Virus record (IMG/VR): IMGVR_UViG_3300032315_000979
Span: 44,688-108,687 of that record
From: a virus
Length of the DNA stretch: 64,000 bases
Strand: one strand, 5' to 3'
Position numbers and translations under genes: made by a program
Shown here: one piece after another, positions 44,421-51,775 of the stretch
Layout: each line of letters opens with the position of its first letter
Position numbering within the stretch: position 1 is the stretch's first letter
Notes under the pieces: generated by a model
Database searches by the model: none
What the model saw: the letters and a program-made list of their open reading frames with translations, nothing else
What the model was told of the DNA's origin: nothing

Positions 44421-44586
44421 ATTTTGTTGCGATAAACTATCTGGTCACAAGAGTCTTGGTATAAACCTTGATCATGATGAATTCGCTATTGGTGTAAATC
44501 TTATATTTTGGTTTGTTGGGATTGCAAAAGTTTATCCACCATATCAAGCTTTAGTTAAAACAGAGGATCTAAGAAAGGATATTTAA
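44410..44586 (+). CDS. Small unknown protein, 58 residues
   Basis: A short gene from ATG 44410, overlapping its upstream neighbour by 11 bases and the downstream ATG by one (TAATG). The product has an N-terminal KLKFCCDKLSG, a central hydrophobic part (IGVNLIFWFVGIAKVYPPY) and a charged tail. The tight coupling on both sides supports it being real. No family recognised. Confidence 0.55.
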   Translation: MKLKFCCDKLSGHKSLGINLDHDEFAIGVNLIFWFVGIAKVYPPYQALVKTEDLRKDI

Positions 44587-44903
44587 TGCCAGATATTATT
44601 GTTGACCCTGAAGTTCTTGCAGCGCAGATGGGTGATAAGTCAGAAGAGTTTATTAAATGCTTGGGTATTGTCCAAGACATTATTGAGAATCCACAAGATT
44701 ATATTGGTATGCAAGCTATTAAGTATGCAAACATCTTGGCTGGGTATAGAACGCTTATGATTGTGAAATCACAAGCCTTTAAAAGAAGATCTACTATTAT
44801 GAGCGAACAAGATAAGTTTGTTAATGATATTTGGAAAACAATGTACGAAGCACTAACTGAAAACATCAATGCCTTAAAACTGGCAGCAAAAGGAGTAAAT
44901 TAA
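44586..44903 (+). CDS. Unknown helical protein
   Basis: A 105-residue protein predicted mostly helical (LGIVQDIIENPQDYIGMQAI, then YANILAGYRTLMIVKSQAF). It stands directly before the Cas4-like nuclease, with its stop adjacent to that gene's ATG. Similar short helical proteins occur next to exonuclease genes in actinophages, but I cannot name a function. Confidence 0.55.
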   Translation: MPDIIVDPEVLAAQMGDKSEEFIKCLGIVQDIIENPQDYIGMQAIKYANILAGYRTLMIVKSQAFKRRSTIMSEQDKFVNDIWKTMYEALTENINALKLAAKGVN

Positions 44904-45653
44904 ATGAAGGCACTAAAGCAATTAAGAACACCGAAAGCGGTAGCTCCCGAAGGTGGTGAGGTTGTGATGAAGGATTTAGTTGAGGCTATCAATGATCATC
45001 TTGCTCTTAGAAATACAACAAACTTTAAGAAAGTCAATGGTTTCCACCCTAGTTATACTAATCAGTGCGCTAGGTACTGGTATTACATGTTTGAAGGGGC
45101 AAATGTAACACCTTCATTTAGCTCTCAGACATATCGTATTTTTGATAATGGACATGCTGTTCACGAAAGGCTTTATAGTTATCTCAGGGATATGGGTATT
45201 CTAGTTGCTGAAGAAATTAAGGTAACTCATACAGATCCACCAATTGAAGGTACTGCGGATGGTATAATTAACTGGTATGGTGAAAAACTAATTGAGCTGA
45301 AATCAATCAGTCAAGAAGGTTTTCATTATAGACAATTACATAATAAACCAAAAGATGAACATTACCGACAAGCCCAGATTTACATGGAATGCCTGAACCT
45401 AGATTCTGGCTTTGTAATTTACGAAAACAAAAACAATCAAGAGATTCTCCCTATCTTTATTGAGAGGGATCAACCTTTTATTGACAAACTATTTAAAAAG
45501 TATAGGAAGTTCTATGGCTCATATTTGAGTCAAGAAATTCCTGTCCAGCCTTACAAGAGGACATCGGCTAACTGTAACTCTTGTGATTTGGCTGCTCTCT
45601 GCTGGGCAGAAGGAGTACAGGATTATGAAGGAAAAGGGGAAGAGCCCTTCTAG
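44904..45653 (+). CDS. Cas4-like PD-(D/E)XK exonuclease with iron-sulfur cluster residues
   Basis: A 249-residue RecB-family nuclease. The core has HAVHERLYSYL, EGTADGIINW and LIELKSIS, matching the Glu, Asp and Glu-x-Lys residues of the PD-(D/E)XK site, and a downstream QAQIYM motif typical of this family. One Cys lies at about residue 55 (NQCARYWYY) and three more at the C-terminus (CNSCDLAALC), the arrangement that binds a 4Fe-4S cluster in Cas4 and AddB-type nucleases. Phage Cas4-like enzymes resect DNA ends for recombination. No CRISPR array is present nearby. Confidence 0.82.
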   Translation: MKALKQLRTPKAVAPEGGEVVMKDLVEAINDHLALRNTTNFKKVNGFHPSYTNQCARYWYYMFEGANVTPSFSSQTYRIFDNGHAVHERLYSYLRDMGILVAEEIKVTHTDPPIEGTADGIINWYGEKLIELKSISQEGFHYRQLHNKPKDEHYRQAQIYMECLNLDSGFVIYENKNNQEILPIFIERDQPFIDKLFKKYRKFYGSYLSQEIPVQPYKRTSANCNSCDLAALCWAEGVQDYEGKGEEPF

Positions 45654-45676
45654 ATTTAATTTATGTGAACGGGTAG

Positions 45677-45988
45677 ATGGCTAGTGACGAGCATAGGATT
45701 TGTGCATACGAAGAGTGCGGAAAAGAATTCTGTGCAAAAGTTTACAATGCCATCTACTGTTCCGCAGAATGTAGAAAGATTGTAACAAATAGAAATTTAT
45801 TGGCAAGCTATTATGAAAAAAAAGCTAATAAAAATAAAAAAAGAACTTGTAAGACAAAAAATTGTAAAACTATTTTATCAAGGTATAATAAAGAAACTAT
45901 TTGTGAGTCTTGCAAAAGAGAGCGCTATGTAAAAAGACTTGTCTCTTGGGGCTGGTCAGAAGACAATGTTAGGCGTGGTATGGAATGA
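45677..45988 (+). CDS. Zinc-finger protein with two Cys clusters
   Basis: A 103-residue basic protein. The first cluster is CAYEECGKEFCAKVYNAIYC followed by SAECRK, resembling the FCS/MYM-like fingers that occur in phage HNH-associated proteins. The second is RTCKTKNCKTIL with ICESCKRERY. It is likely to bind nucleic acid. It overlaps the RuvC-like gene by four bases. The N-terminal finger is similar in style to that of the metallophosphoesterase at 30814. Confidence 0.62.
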   Translation: MASDEHRICAYEECGKEFCAKVYNAIYCSAECRKIVTNRNLLASYYEKKANKNKKRTCKTKNCKTILSRYNKETICESCKRERYVKRLVSWGWSEDNVRRGME

Positions 45989-46581
45989 GTGTGAGATCAC
46001 TTGTTTCATCAATTAAATCTGAGCGAATTGTTGCTATAGACCCATCCTCGCATTCTCTTGCTTGGGTTATTTATGATGTAACCCTAGACAAGATTGATCT
46101 CGTAGCGAATGGTAAAATTGATTATAGAAAAGATAAAGATGTTTCACTTAAATTCAAAGCTATTGATACTGGCTTGAATGAGATAATTAAGGAGTACAGA
46201 CCTAAGAATGCGATTATTGAACAATCTATTTATGTACAAAATTTTGAAACGAGCAGGATTATCTCGTATGTTATTGGCTACAGTTGGGGAGTACTCAGCG
46301 CTGGAGGCTGCCTGGTCTCGGATGTCAACCCGTTGATGTGGAAGTCTGGTATCGGATATAAAAATCTTTCAAAGAAAGATACTGAAGCATTTAAAAATGA
46401 TGGTGAGAAGGGTTCTCTCCAGATTAAGCAAAAGAACGAAAGAAAGAAAAGAGTTCGGAATATCGTAAGTAAATATTTTGATAAGGGCGACATCGGTATT
46501 GACGATGATGATATTATAGATGCTGCAGGGATTGGTTTATGGTTTGCTTTAAAGAAGATACAGGGGTCTGTTAATGGCTAA
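45985..46581 (+). CDS. RuvC-like Holliday junction resolvase
   Basis: A 198-residue protein of the RNase H-like fold. The acidic motifs are in order: VAIDPSSHSLAWVIYD (about 16-31, first Asp), KNAIIEQSIYVQNF (about 75-88, Glu) and DDDDIIDAAGIGLWFA (C-terminal Asp residues, about 173-188). This fits RuvC-type phage resolvases that cut branched DNA before packaging. The central part has an extra basic loop (QKNERKKRVRN). It overlaps neighbours on both sides. Confidence 0.82.
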   Translation: MSVRSLVSSIKSERIVAIDPSSHSLAWVIYDVTLDKIDLVANGKIDYRKDKDVSLKFKAIDTGLNEIIKEYRPKNAIIEQSIYVQNFETSRIISYVIGYSWGVLSAGGCLVSDVNPLMWKSGIGYKNLSKKDTEAFKNDGEKGSLQIKQKNERKKRVRNIVSKYFDKGDIGIDDDDIIDAAGIGLWFALKKIQGSVNG

Positions 46582-46870
46582 TGAACCCTATAAAGATAAA
46601 TCTTTTCTTTATGAAATGTATGTTCAGAGAAGAATGAACCTTACCGATATCTGTAAGCATTTAAAAGAAAGTTATAACATTGAGGTTACTCCTCAGGCTA
46701 TTTATAACTGGGTAAAGAAATACGATTTGCTTAAATTTAGAGGAAAAGGAAGAAGTCTCACAACAGCTGGTCCTAAAAGAGAGAAGTCGGCGGCTCAAGT
46801 TGATGCTGAGAAGCGTAAAAGAGAATTGCGTAAGAGAAGTGAATTGCAAAGAAAAAGGATGGGAAGATGA
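46574..46870 (+). CDS. Helix-turn-helix DNA-binding protein
   Basis: A 98-residue basic protein. Residues 8-55 contain a homeodomain-like HTH (YEMYVQRRMNLTDICKHLKE, then VTPQAIYNWVKKYDLLK) like those of small terminases and sigma/transposase-type regulators. The C-terminal third is Lys/Arg-rich. It could be a regulator or a DNA-binding accessory factor. It overlaps the resolvase gene by eight bases and the following gene by four. Confidence 0.62.
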   Translation: MANEPYKDKSFLYEMYVQRRMNLTDICKHLKESYNIEVTPQAIYNWVKKYDLLKFRGKGRSLTTAGPKREKSAAQVDAEKRKRELRKRSELQRKRMGR

Positions 46871-47631
46871 GAAGAAGTGTAACAACAAAAGATATTTATA
46901 CATTTGCAAAGCTTGATATGGTGTATAACCAAGTAAGAGTTATTGAAGCAAAACAAAATGAAACAAAATACAAGTGCCTCGGCTCTGGTGAGTGTTGCCA
47001 TATCGGACTTGTTATTCATATGACAGAGTGTGCAAATATTGCTTTTAAATTAAGACAGCAATACTATCTTTACTGGGAAGATAAGGGTAAGACTTTTGCT
47101 GATGAGTGGATTGATGGCGTAGTTGAAGATTTGAAGAAAGCAATGTATGATGAAACCTGGCAGCCTGGTGGTGAGTCAAAAAAATTCTGCGCCTTCTACA
47201 AAGGTGGATGTACCATCTATGGGTACAGACCAATGGTATGCAGAACATTTGGCACCATCTCAACAGTAGATAATTACTGCCCAAGAATTAGAAATGCTAA
47301 CGGTTCAATTGATTATTTCACTGGTGATACTGTAAAAAAAGTAATTATGCAGTTCCAGGATTTACTCAAAGAGTATACAAATGGAAAAGATCTAGGCTAC
47401 AACATGACTGTTTATATGCCATTAGGTGTACTTAGCTTCATGCTTGAGCCAGAAGAATTGATTGAACTGGAAAAGACAACTGATTCCAAATTCTGGAAAG
47501 GTGTTGAAGGCTGGTTTAATTACAGAGTTCAGTTTACAAAAGAACATGGGTATGACTATGACACTCTCAAGAAAGAAGCTGACGCTGTTAAGGTAGAGCT
47601 AAGATTCCCACAACACGATCCAGTTGAATAA
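46867..47631 (+). CDS. YkgJ-type Cys-cluster (metal-binding) protein
   Basis: A 254-residue protein. Cys37, Cys43 and Cys44 in KCLGSGECCHIGL and a second group in FCAFYKGGCTIYGYRPMVC match the CxxCxxCC-type YkgJ family, thought to bind zinc or an iron-sulfur cluster; first spacing is wider here than usual. The phrase YRPMVCRTFG is the most conserved family signature. The role in phages is unknown; it could modify a protein or RNA. It is nested between HTH and glycosyltransferase genes. Confidence 0.68.
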   Translation: MRRSVTTKDIYTFAKLDMVYNQVRVIEAKQNETKYKCLGSGECCHIGLVIHMTECANIAFKLRQQYYLYWEDKGKTFADEWIDGVVEDLKKAMYDETWQPGGESKKFCAFYKGGCTIYGYRPMVCRTFGTISTVDNYCPRIRNANGSIDYFTGDTVKKVIMQFQDLLKEYTNGKDLGYNMTVYMPLGVLSFMLEPEELIELEKTTDSKFWKGVEGWFNYRVQFTKEHGYDYDTLKKEADAVKVELRFPQHDPVE

Positions 47632-48695
47632 TGATTGTATGGTCAGATAATCAAGCTGCATCGGTAAGTGTTGGTTATGGCTATGTTCCAGATAACTTGT
47701 ACGGTCAAATCTCAAAGAGCGATTTACCAATAAGAAAGAATAATTCTACTGCTCCGTCAGAAATTCAGACCTTACTTGATGGTTTCTCATTTGGTTATAT
47801 GACAACCAGAGAGTCTTATGATGAAATCGTTATCAATCACTCCATGCCAGAATTTTTTATAGAATCAAGCATATACTCAATTGGGCTTACATACTGGGAA
47901 ACAAATAAGCTACCCGATTCATGGGTTGTTGATTGCAATAGGATGGATGAGGTTTGGACTACATCTCGTTTTATGCGTGATGTATTTATAAATTCTGGAG
48001 TTACCGTTCCAGTGTATGCTTTTAACCTCGGTGTTAATCCAGACATATTCTTTCCAGTAAAGCGACATCCGCATACTCCATTTACATTCTTAAGCATTGG
48101 CTCTCCCTCAACCAGAAAGAACTCCCAGACAGCTGTAGACGCTTTTATAAAGGTGTTTGGCGGTAAGGAAGGGTATCGCTTGATATATAAATCAAACGGT
48201 CCTCCAGATGCCAGGAGTATCAGCAATGGTATGAAGGATCGGTTATCTCATCCGCAAATAGAAGTAATTGACTGGGAAGTTAGCACTGAAGATCTAGGTC
48301 GCATTTATGATTGCGCTGACTGCCTATTGTACCCAACCAGTGGTGAAGGGTGGGGTTTGATTCCATTTCAATCTATAGCAAAAGGTATTCCAACCATTTG
48401 CACTAACGCAACAGCGTGTGAAGAGTTTGCGGATATGTCTATTCCTCTTGATTATGAGTGGAGTAATGAAAAGATGAGTGGTATATACGAAGGCGCTGGA
48501 TTATGGGCAAAGCCAAATTTTGATGATTTATGTGATAAAATGTTATATGTTGTAAACAACTATGAAGAAGTGTCTAATAAGACATTTGTTTCTGCCCAGT
48601 ATATTCATGAGAATATGACTTGGGAAAAAGTTTCAAAGGACTATGTAGATAGATTATGGCAGATATTGAAGTATTCAAAGGAGAAACTCTCCTAG
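47631..48695 (+). CDS. Group 1 (GT4-type) glycosyltransferase, second copy
   Basis: A 354-residue GT-B enzyme. Conserved parts are FTFLSIGSPSTRKNSQTAVD, LIYKSNGPPDARS, and LYPTSGEGWGLIPFQSIAKG (about 233-252). It is clearly related to the enzyme at 42343 (both have a MDEVWTTSRF/FDEIWVGNQF segment and the GEGxGLIPxQ motif) but lacks its C-terminal extension. The start overlaps the upstream stop by one base. Its last 40 bases overlap the small terminase gene. Confidence 0.8.
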   Translation: MIVWSDNQAASVSVGYGYVPDNLYGQISKSDLPIRKNNSTAPSEIQTLLDGFSFGYMTTRESYDEIVINHSMPEFFIESSIYSIGLTYWETNKLPDSWVVDCNRMDEVWTTSRFMRDVFINSGVTVPVYAFNLGVNPDIFFPVKRHPHTPFTFLSIGSPSTRKNSQTAVDAFIKVFGGKEGYRLIYKSNGPPDARSISNGMKDRLSHPQIEVIDWEVSTEDLGRIYDCADCLLYPTSGEGWGLIPFQSIAKGIPTICTNATACEEFADMSIPLDYEWSNEKMSGIYEGAGLWAKPNFDDLCDKMLYVVNNYEEVSNKTFVSAQYIHENMTWEKVSKDYVDRLWQILKYSKEKLS

Positions 48696-49204
48696 ACGAG
48701 TTAAAGAAAGTTGAAGAAGTTGGTTTGCTCTATGTAAAGGGCTATACTTATTCTGAAATAGCAACCCTTCTTTCATTGCCTATTGATAAAACAAAGAATC
48801 ATGTAAAAGAATACAAGAAGATTCTTAATCGCCAGGCTGAGGATGATCCATACTTTCTTGAGAAGTTGCAATTTAACACAATTAAAGCGCTGCAAGAGTT
48901 TGATCAATTAAGCAAAGAAGCTTGGGAAACAGTTAATATTGCAACCGATCATGGAATGATTCCTGCAAGAATTCAAGCAATTAAGCTTGCGGGTGAATTA
49001 GCTACTAAAAAAGCACAACTGCATAAACTATTAACTGGCAATACGACTGACAACCAGTACATTGCAAGAATGCAGAAGGCAGAGAATGTGAATCAAATTC
49101 TATCCAAAGTGCTGCGTGATGTCATTGGTCTACATCCAGAAATTGCAAATGAGGTTCGTAAGGAATTAGAAATCGCATTTGAAATTATGAATGCGGATGC
49201 ATAG
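48656..49204 (+). CDS. terS: Probable terminase small subunit
   Basis: A 182-residue protein directly before the large terminase. An N-terminal HTH-like region (GLLYVKGYTYSEIATLLSLP followed by IDKTKNHVKEYKKIL) is followed by long helices (LEKLQFNTIKALQEFDQLSK, and so on) suited to ring formation. This layout is common for small terminases, which recognise the packaging site. The gene starts inside the glycosyltransferase (40-base overlap). The repeat-bearing spacer that follows could be its binding site. Confidence 0.68.
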   Translation: MADIEVFKGETLLDELKKVEEVGLLYVKGYTYSEIATLLSLPIDKTKNHVKEYKKILNRQAEDDPYFLEKLQFNTIKALQEFDQLSKEAWETVNIATDHGMIPARIQAIKLAGELATKKAQLHKLLTGNTTDNQYIARMQKAENVNQILSKVLRDVIGLHPEIANEVRKELEIAFEIMNADA

Positions 49205-49313
49205 TGATGACCGACACCCCTACCATAAAGGTTTATACAATGAGACCCCTTTTGACCCCTCATAAAGGTTTTAAAAACTCAGATCAATCAATATCTCAAG
49301 GTGGTGATCAATC
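49205..49313 (+). other. Terminase intergenic spacer with direct repeats (packaging-site candidate)
   Basis: ACCCCT occurs at 49216, 49245 and 49255. CATAAAGGTTT occurs at 49224-49234 and 49261-49271, 37 bases apart, each just after an ACCCCT (two bases after in the first case, directly in the second). This is the only sizable gap in the region. The large terminase start follows AAGGTGGTGA at 49299-49308. Confidence 0.5.
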
Positions 49314-51044
49314 ATGAGCGAATTCATGGGGATGAATCTTGAGCTAAAAGACTTTGATCGTCTTTTGCGCCAAGATGATCTTATAGAAACTCCTGTTGAT
49401 ATTCAAACATTTGTACAAGATAAAGAATATTTAGGTTTACCTCCGCTTTCTGATATTCAATTGGAAATCGTAAGACATTCTACACAAATTTTTAAAGAGC
49501 GTACATTGATTGCGATTTATGGAGAAGAAGAAGGAAAGAGATGGTATAAAGAATATACAGATAATGAAGTTATTTGTATGCTCGGTAAAGGTTCTGGTAA
49601 AGACCATTGCGCAAGAATATCAATGGCTTATACAGTATATCTAATTCATTGCCTTAGAGATCCGTTAATTTATTACGGTAAGGCTCATGGCGTTTATATT
49701 GACTTGCTAAACCTAGCTGTTAATGCTCAGCAAGCACAAAGAGTATTCTTTGAACCATTTAAAAACTTATTGTTAAGATCTCCTTATTTTAATAGAGTTG
49801 GATTTGAACCAAGAGTATCAGAAATATTTTTCTTTTCACGCCCTGTTAGATGTTTTTCTGGTCACTCTGAATCTGAAGGTTGGGAAGGTTATGAAGTAAT
49901 GACAATCATTTTGGATGAAATTGCAGCTTTTAAAACTGATGCGGAATTGCGTGGAGAAACAAGATCAAAAGGATCTGCGTCTGCAATTTATAATATGTCT
50001 AAGCTTTCTATTATGTCTCGTTTCCCAGAAATAGGTAAAGTAATTCTTTTGTCTTTCCCTCGTTATAAAGGTGACTTTATTCAACAGAGATATATTAATT
50101 CTAGAGAAAAGAAAGAACCAAAAACTTGGTCAATTAAAGCTGCAACATGGGAGGTTAATCCTACGATTAAGCGTGAGCAATTAGAATCGGAATATGTTAG
50201 AAATCCTATTGAAGCTAGAAGTCGTTTTGAATGTGAACCTCCAAACATGGAAGATGCTTACTTTAGAGATCCAGATCTGGTAAGGAAAGCGTTTATGTAT
50301 GGTGAAGACCCAATTGATGAGAATGGTAATTTTAAAAATTGGTTTAATAATACTGATGGTCAAGTTAGATTTATTCATATTGACTTGGCATTAAAGCGAG
50401 ATAGAGCTGCGCTTAGTATGGTGCATTGTACTGGATTAAAAGAAGTTAAAACATTAAATGGTGTTGAACAATTGCCAATAGTTAATGTTGATCTTGTTTA
50501 TTCATGGGAAGCTTCTGTTAACAAAGAAATTAACTTTGCTTCAATTAGACAAATGATTGTTGATTTGTGTAGGAAATTTGATGTAGCAAAAGTTACATTT
50601 GACCGTTGGCAATCAATTGAAATGATTCAAAGCTTGAGAGCTCAAGGTATCAATGCTGATTTCCATTCCGTAAAGAAAACGGATTATGATACTTTAATGA
50701 CTGCCATTTACGATACGAGATTGCGTGGTTATTGGAATGAGCTATTAGTTGAGGAAGAACTATTAAAGCTTAAATTATTTGGAAATAATAAAATTGATCA
50801 CCCAAACTCTGGATCAAAAGACTTAGCTGATGCTGTTACTGGTGCAACATTTGTTTGTATTGAAAATATGGCAATTGATGCGGAAGTGGAAATAGAAATC
50901 CTCGCTCCAGATAAGTATTATGAAGATAATGAGGATATGCCTGAATTTGGGACTGTAAGAGTGTATAATGATAATCTTGGGCAATTCGTTCCAGGATATG
51001 GTGAAACAAAGGTGGATGCAGAACAATGGTTGGAAAATCTCTAG
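49314..51044 (+). CDS. terL: Terminase large subunit
   Basis: A 576-residue packaging ATPase-nuclease. Walker A is MLGKGSGKDH (about 89-98), Walker B is MTIILDEIAAF (about 196-206), and the C-terminal RNase H-like nuclease begins with FIHIDLALKRDRAALSMV (about 352-369), with further acidic positions at VTFDRWQS and near GSKDLADAVTGA. This arrangement is typical of phage large terminases. It should translocate DNA into the head and cut the concatemer together with the small subunit upstream. Confidence 0.92.
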   Translation: MSEFMGMNLELKDFDRLLRQDDLIETPVDIQTFVQDKEYLGLPPLSDIQLEIVRHSTQIFKERTLIAIYGEEEGKRWYKEYTDNEVICMLGKGSGKDHCARISMAYTVYLIHCLRDPLIYYGKAHGVYIDLLNLAVNAQQAQRVFFEPFKNLLLRSPYFNRVGFEPRVSEIFFFSRPVRCFSGHSESEGWEGYEVMTIILDEIAAFKTDAELRGETRSKGSASAIYNMSKLSIMSRFPEIGKVILLSFPRYKGDFIQQRYINSREKKEPKTWSIKAATWEVNPTIKREQLESEYVRNPIEARSRFECEPPNMEDAYFRDPDLVRKAFMYGEDPIDENGNFKNWFNNTDGQVRFIHIDLALKRDRAALSMVHCTGLKEVKTLNGVEQLPIVNVDLVYSWEASVNKEINFASIRQMIVDLCRKFDVAKVTFDRWQSIEMIQSLRAQGINADFHSVKKTDYDTLMTAIYDTRLRGYWNELLVEEELLKLKLFGNNKIDHPNSGSKDLADAVTGATFVCIENMAIDAEVEIEILAPDKYYEDNEDMPEFGTVRVYNDNLGQFVPGYGETKVDAEQWLENL

Positions 51045-51214
51045 AAAATCTAAAGGTTACTCATGAAGAAGTTATTAACACTATGGCAATGCAAATGGCT
51101 GCCATAAACATGGAGCTTACTGTCGTAAAACTTGAAAATCAAAAGTTAAAAGAATTTTTGAGTGATTATCTTAACTCCTCACCTGTTAATGACAAAGATT
51201 TAAATAAGAAATAA
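51026..51214 (+). CDS. Small coiled-coil protein after terminase
   Basis: A 62-residue protein starting inside the terminase gene (19-base overlap). It is helical (VTHEEVINTMAMQMAAINME, then LTVVKLENQKLKEFLSDYL) and likely forms a coiled coil. Small coiled-coil proteins next to terL occur in many phages without known function. Confidence 0.55.
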   Translation: MVGKSLENLKVTHEEVINTMAMQMAAINMELTVVKLENQKLKEFLSDYLNSSPVNDKDLNKK

Positions 51215-51339
51215 AAAAAATTATATATTTCTACCCTGAGAACAGGTTTTTGTATCATGTAGCTGATATCGTTACAAACGAAACAAGGGCGGGTAAATCG
51301 CCAGTCCTTACACTACAAATCATAAATAGGAGAAATAAT
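51215..51339 (+). promoter_or_regulatory. 125-base leader with -10-like TATCAT upstream of a monocistronic gene
   Basis: After an AT-rich stretch there is a small hairpin (CCTG-AGAA-CAGG) followed by five T, then TGTATCAT (box at 51253-51258). A transcript starting near 51265 would have a leader of about 75 bases that includes a weak GGCG/CGCC stem, ending at the ribosome site TAGGAGA just before 51340. Confidence 0.4.
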
Positions 51340-51702
51340 ATGTCAACATTCATGGTAAACAAAGTAGATAAGCTTCCTGAAATTTCACGAGCAGGTCGTA
51401 AGTCTGAAGAATTGAATATGATTATTGATGCGCTTAAGCAGTCGGTAAACAACAATGCAGTATTTAATATTGTTGGTATTAAGCCTGGCAATGCTTACAA
51501 TTCAATGCAACAGAGAATTCGTGCTCAGGCTAAGAAGTTGGGTTACAAAATTGTTATCCGCTTTGATTCGGTTAATGAAACACTATTCTTTCAAGCAACT
51601 GGTGTGACAACTGAAAAGATCACTGGTATTAGTGCAGATAAACTTTCTGCAAATACAAGTGAAGTTACTGGCGTGAAGTCAAAGACAAAAGTATCTAAAT
51701 AA
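51340..51702 (+). CDS. Unknown basic protein, probably highly expressed
   Basis: A 120-residue protein. ATG 51340 is chosen because TAGGAGAAATAAT precedes it; in-frame codons further upstream lack a ribosome site. The sequence has a compact alpha/beta core (SEELNMIIDALKQSVNNNAV, FNIVGIKPGNAYNSMQQRIR, AQAKKLGYKIVIRFDSVN) and a flexible Thr/Ser/Lys tail. The core arrangement suggests nucleic acid binding, but I do not recognise the family. It stands alone between a putative promoter and a strong terminator, as expected for a protein needed in large or separately controlled amounts. Confidence 0.62.
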   Translation: MSTFMVNKVDKLPEISRAGRKSEELNMIIDALKQSVNNNAVFNIVGIKPGNAYNSMQQRIRAQAKKLGYKIVIRFDSVNETLFFQATGVTTEKITGISADKLSANTSEVTGVKSKTKVSK

Positions 51703-51726
51703 ACATTTAAAAAAATGTTGCATAAA

Positions 51727-51759
51727 GTCCCCCGCATAAACTGCGGGGGACTTTTTTTT
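51727..51759 (+). terminator. Strong Rho-independent terminator
   Basis: A perfect nine-pair stem GTCCCCCGC (51727-51735) and GCGGGGGAC (51743-51751), seven-base loop, followed by eight T. It ends the transcript of the preceding gene; the next promoter begins two bases after the T-run. Confidence 0.92.
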
Positions 51760-51760
51760 A

Positions 51761-51769
51761 TGTCATAAT
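51761..51769 (+). promoter_or_regulatory. Extended -10 element (TGTCATAAT), leaderless start at 51776
   Basis: TG-T-CATAAT at 51761-51769 is followed by six bases and the ATG at 51776, with no Shine-Dalgarno. It comes directly after a strong terminator, so a new promoter is needed here, which strengthens the interpretation. Confidence 0.6.
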
Positions 51770-51775
51770 TGATGC

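Noticed and set aside
44904-45653. Cas4-like gene as part of a CRISPR system
   Set aside because: No repeat-spacer array, cas1 or cas2 is present; phage Cas4-like nucleases commonly occur alone in recombination modules.
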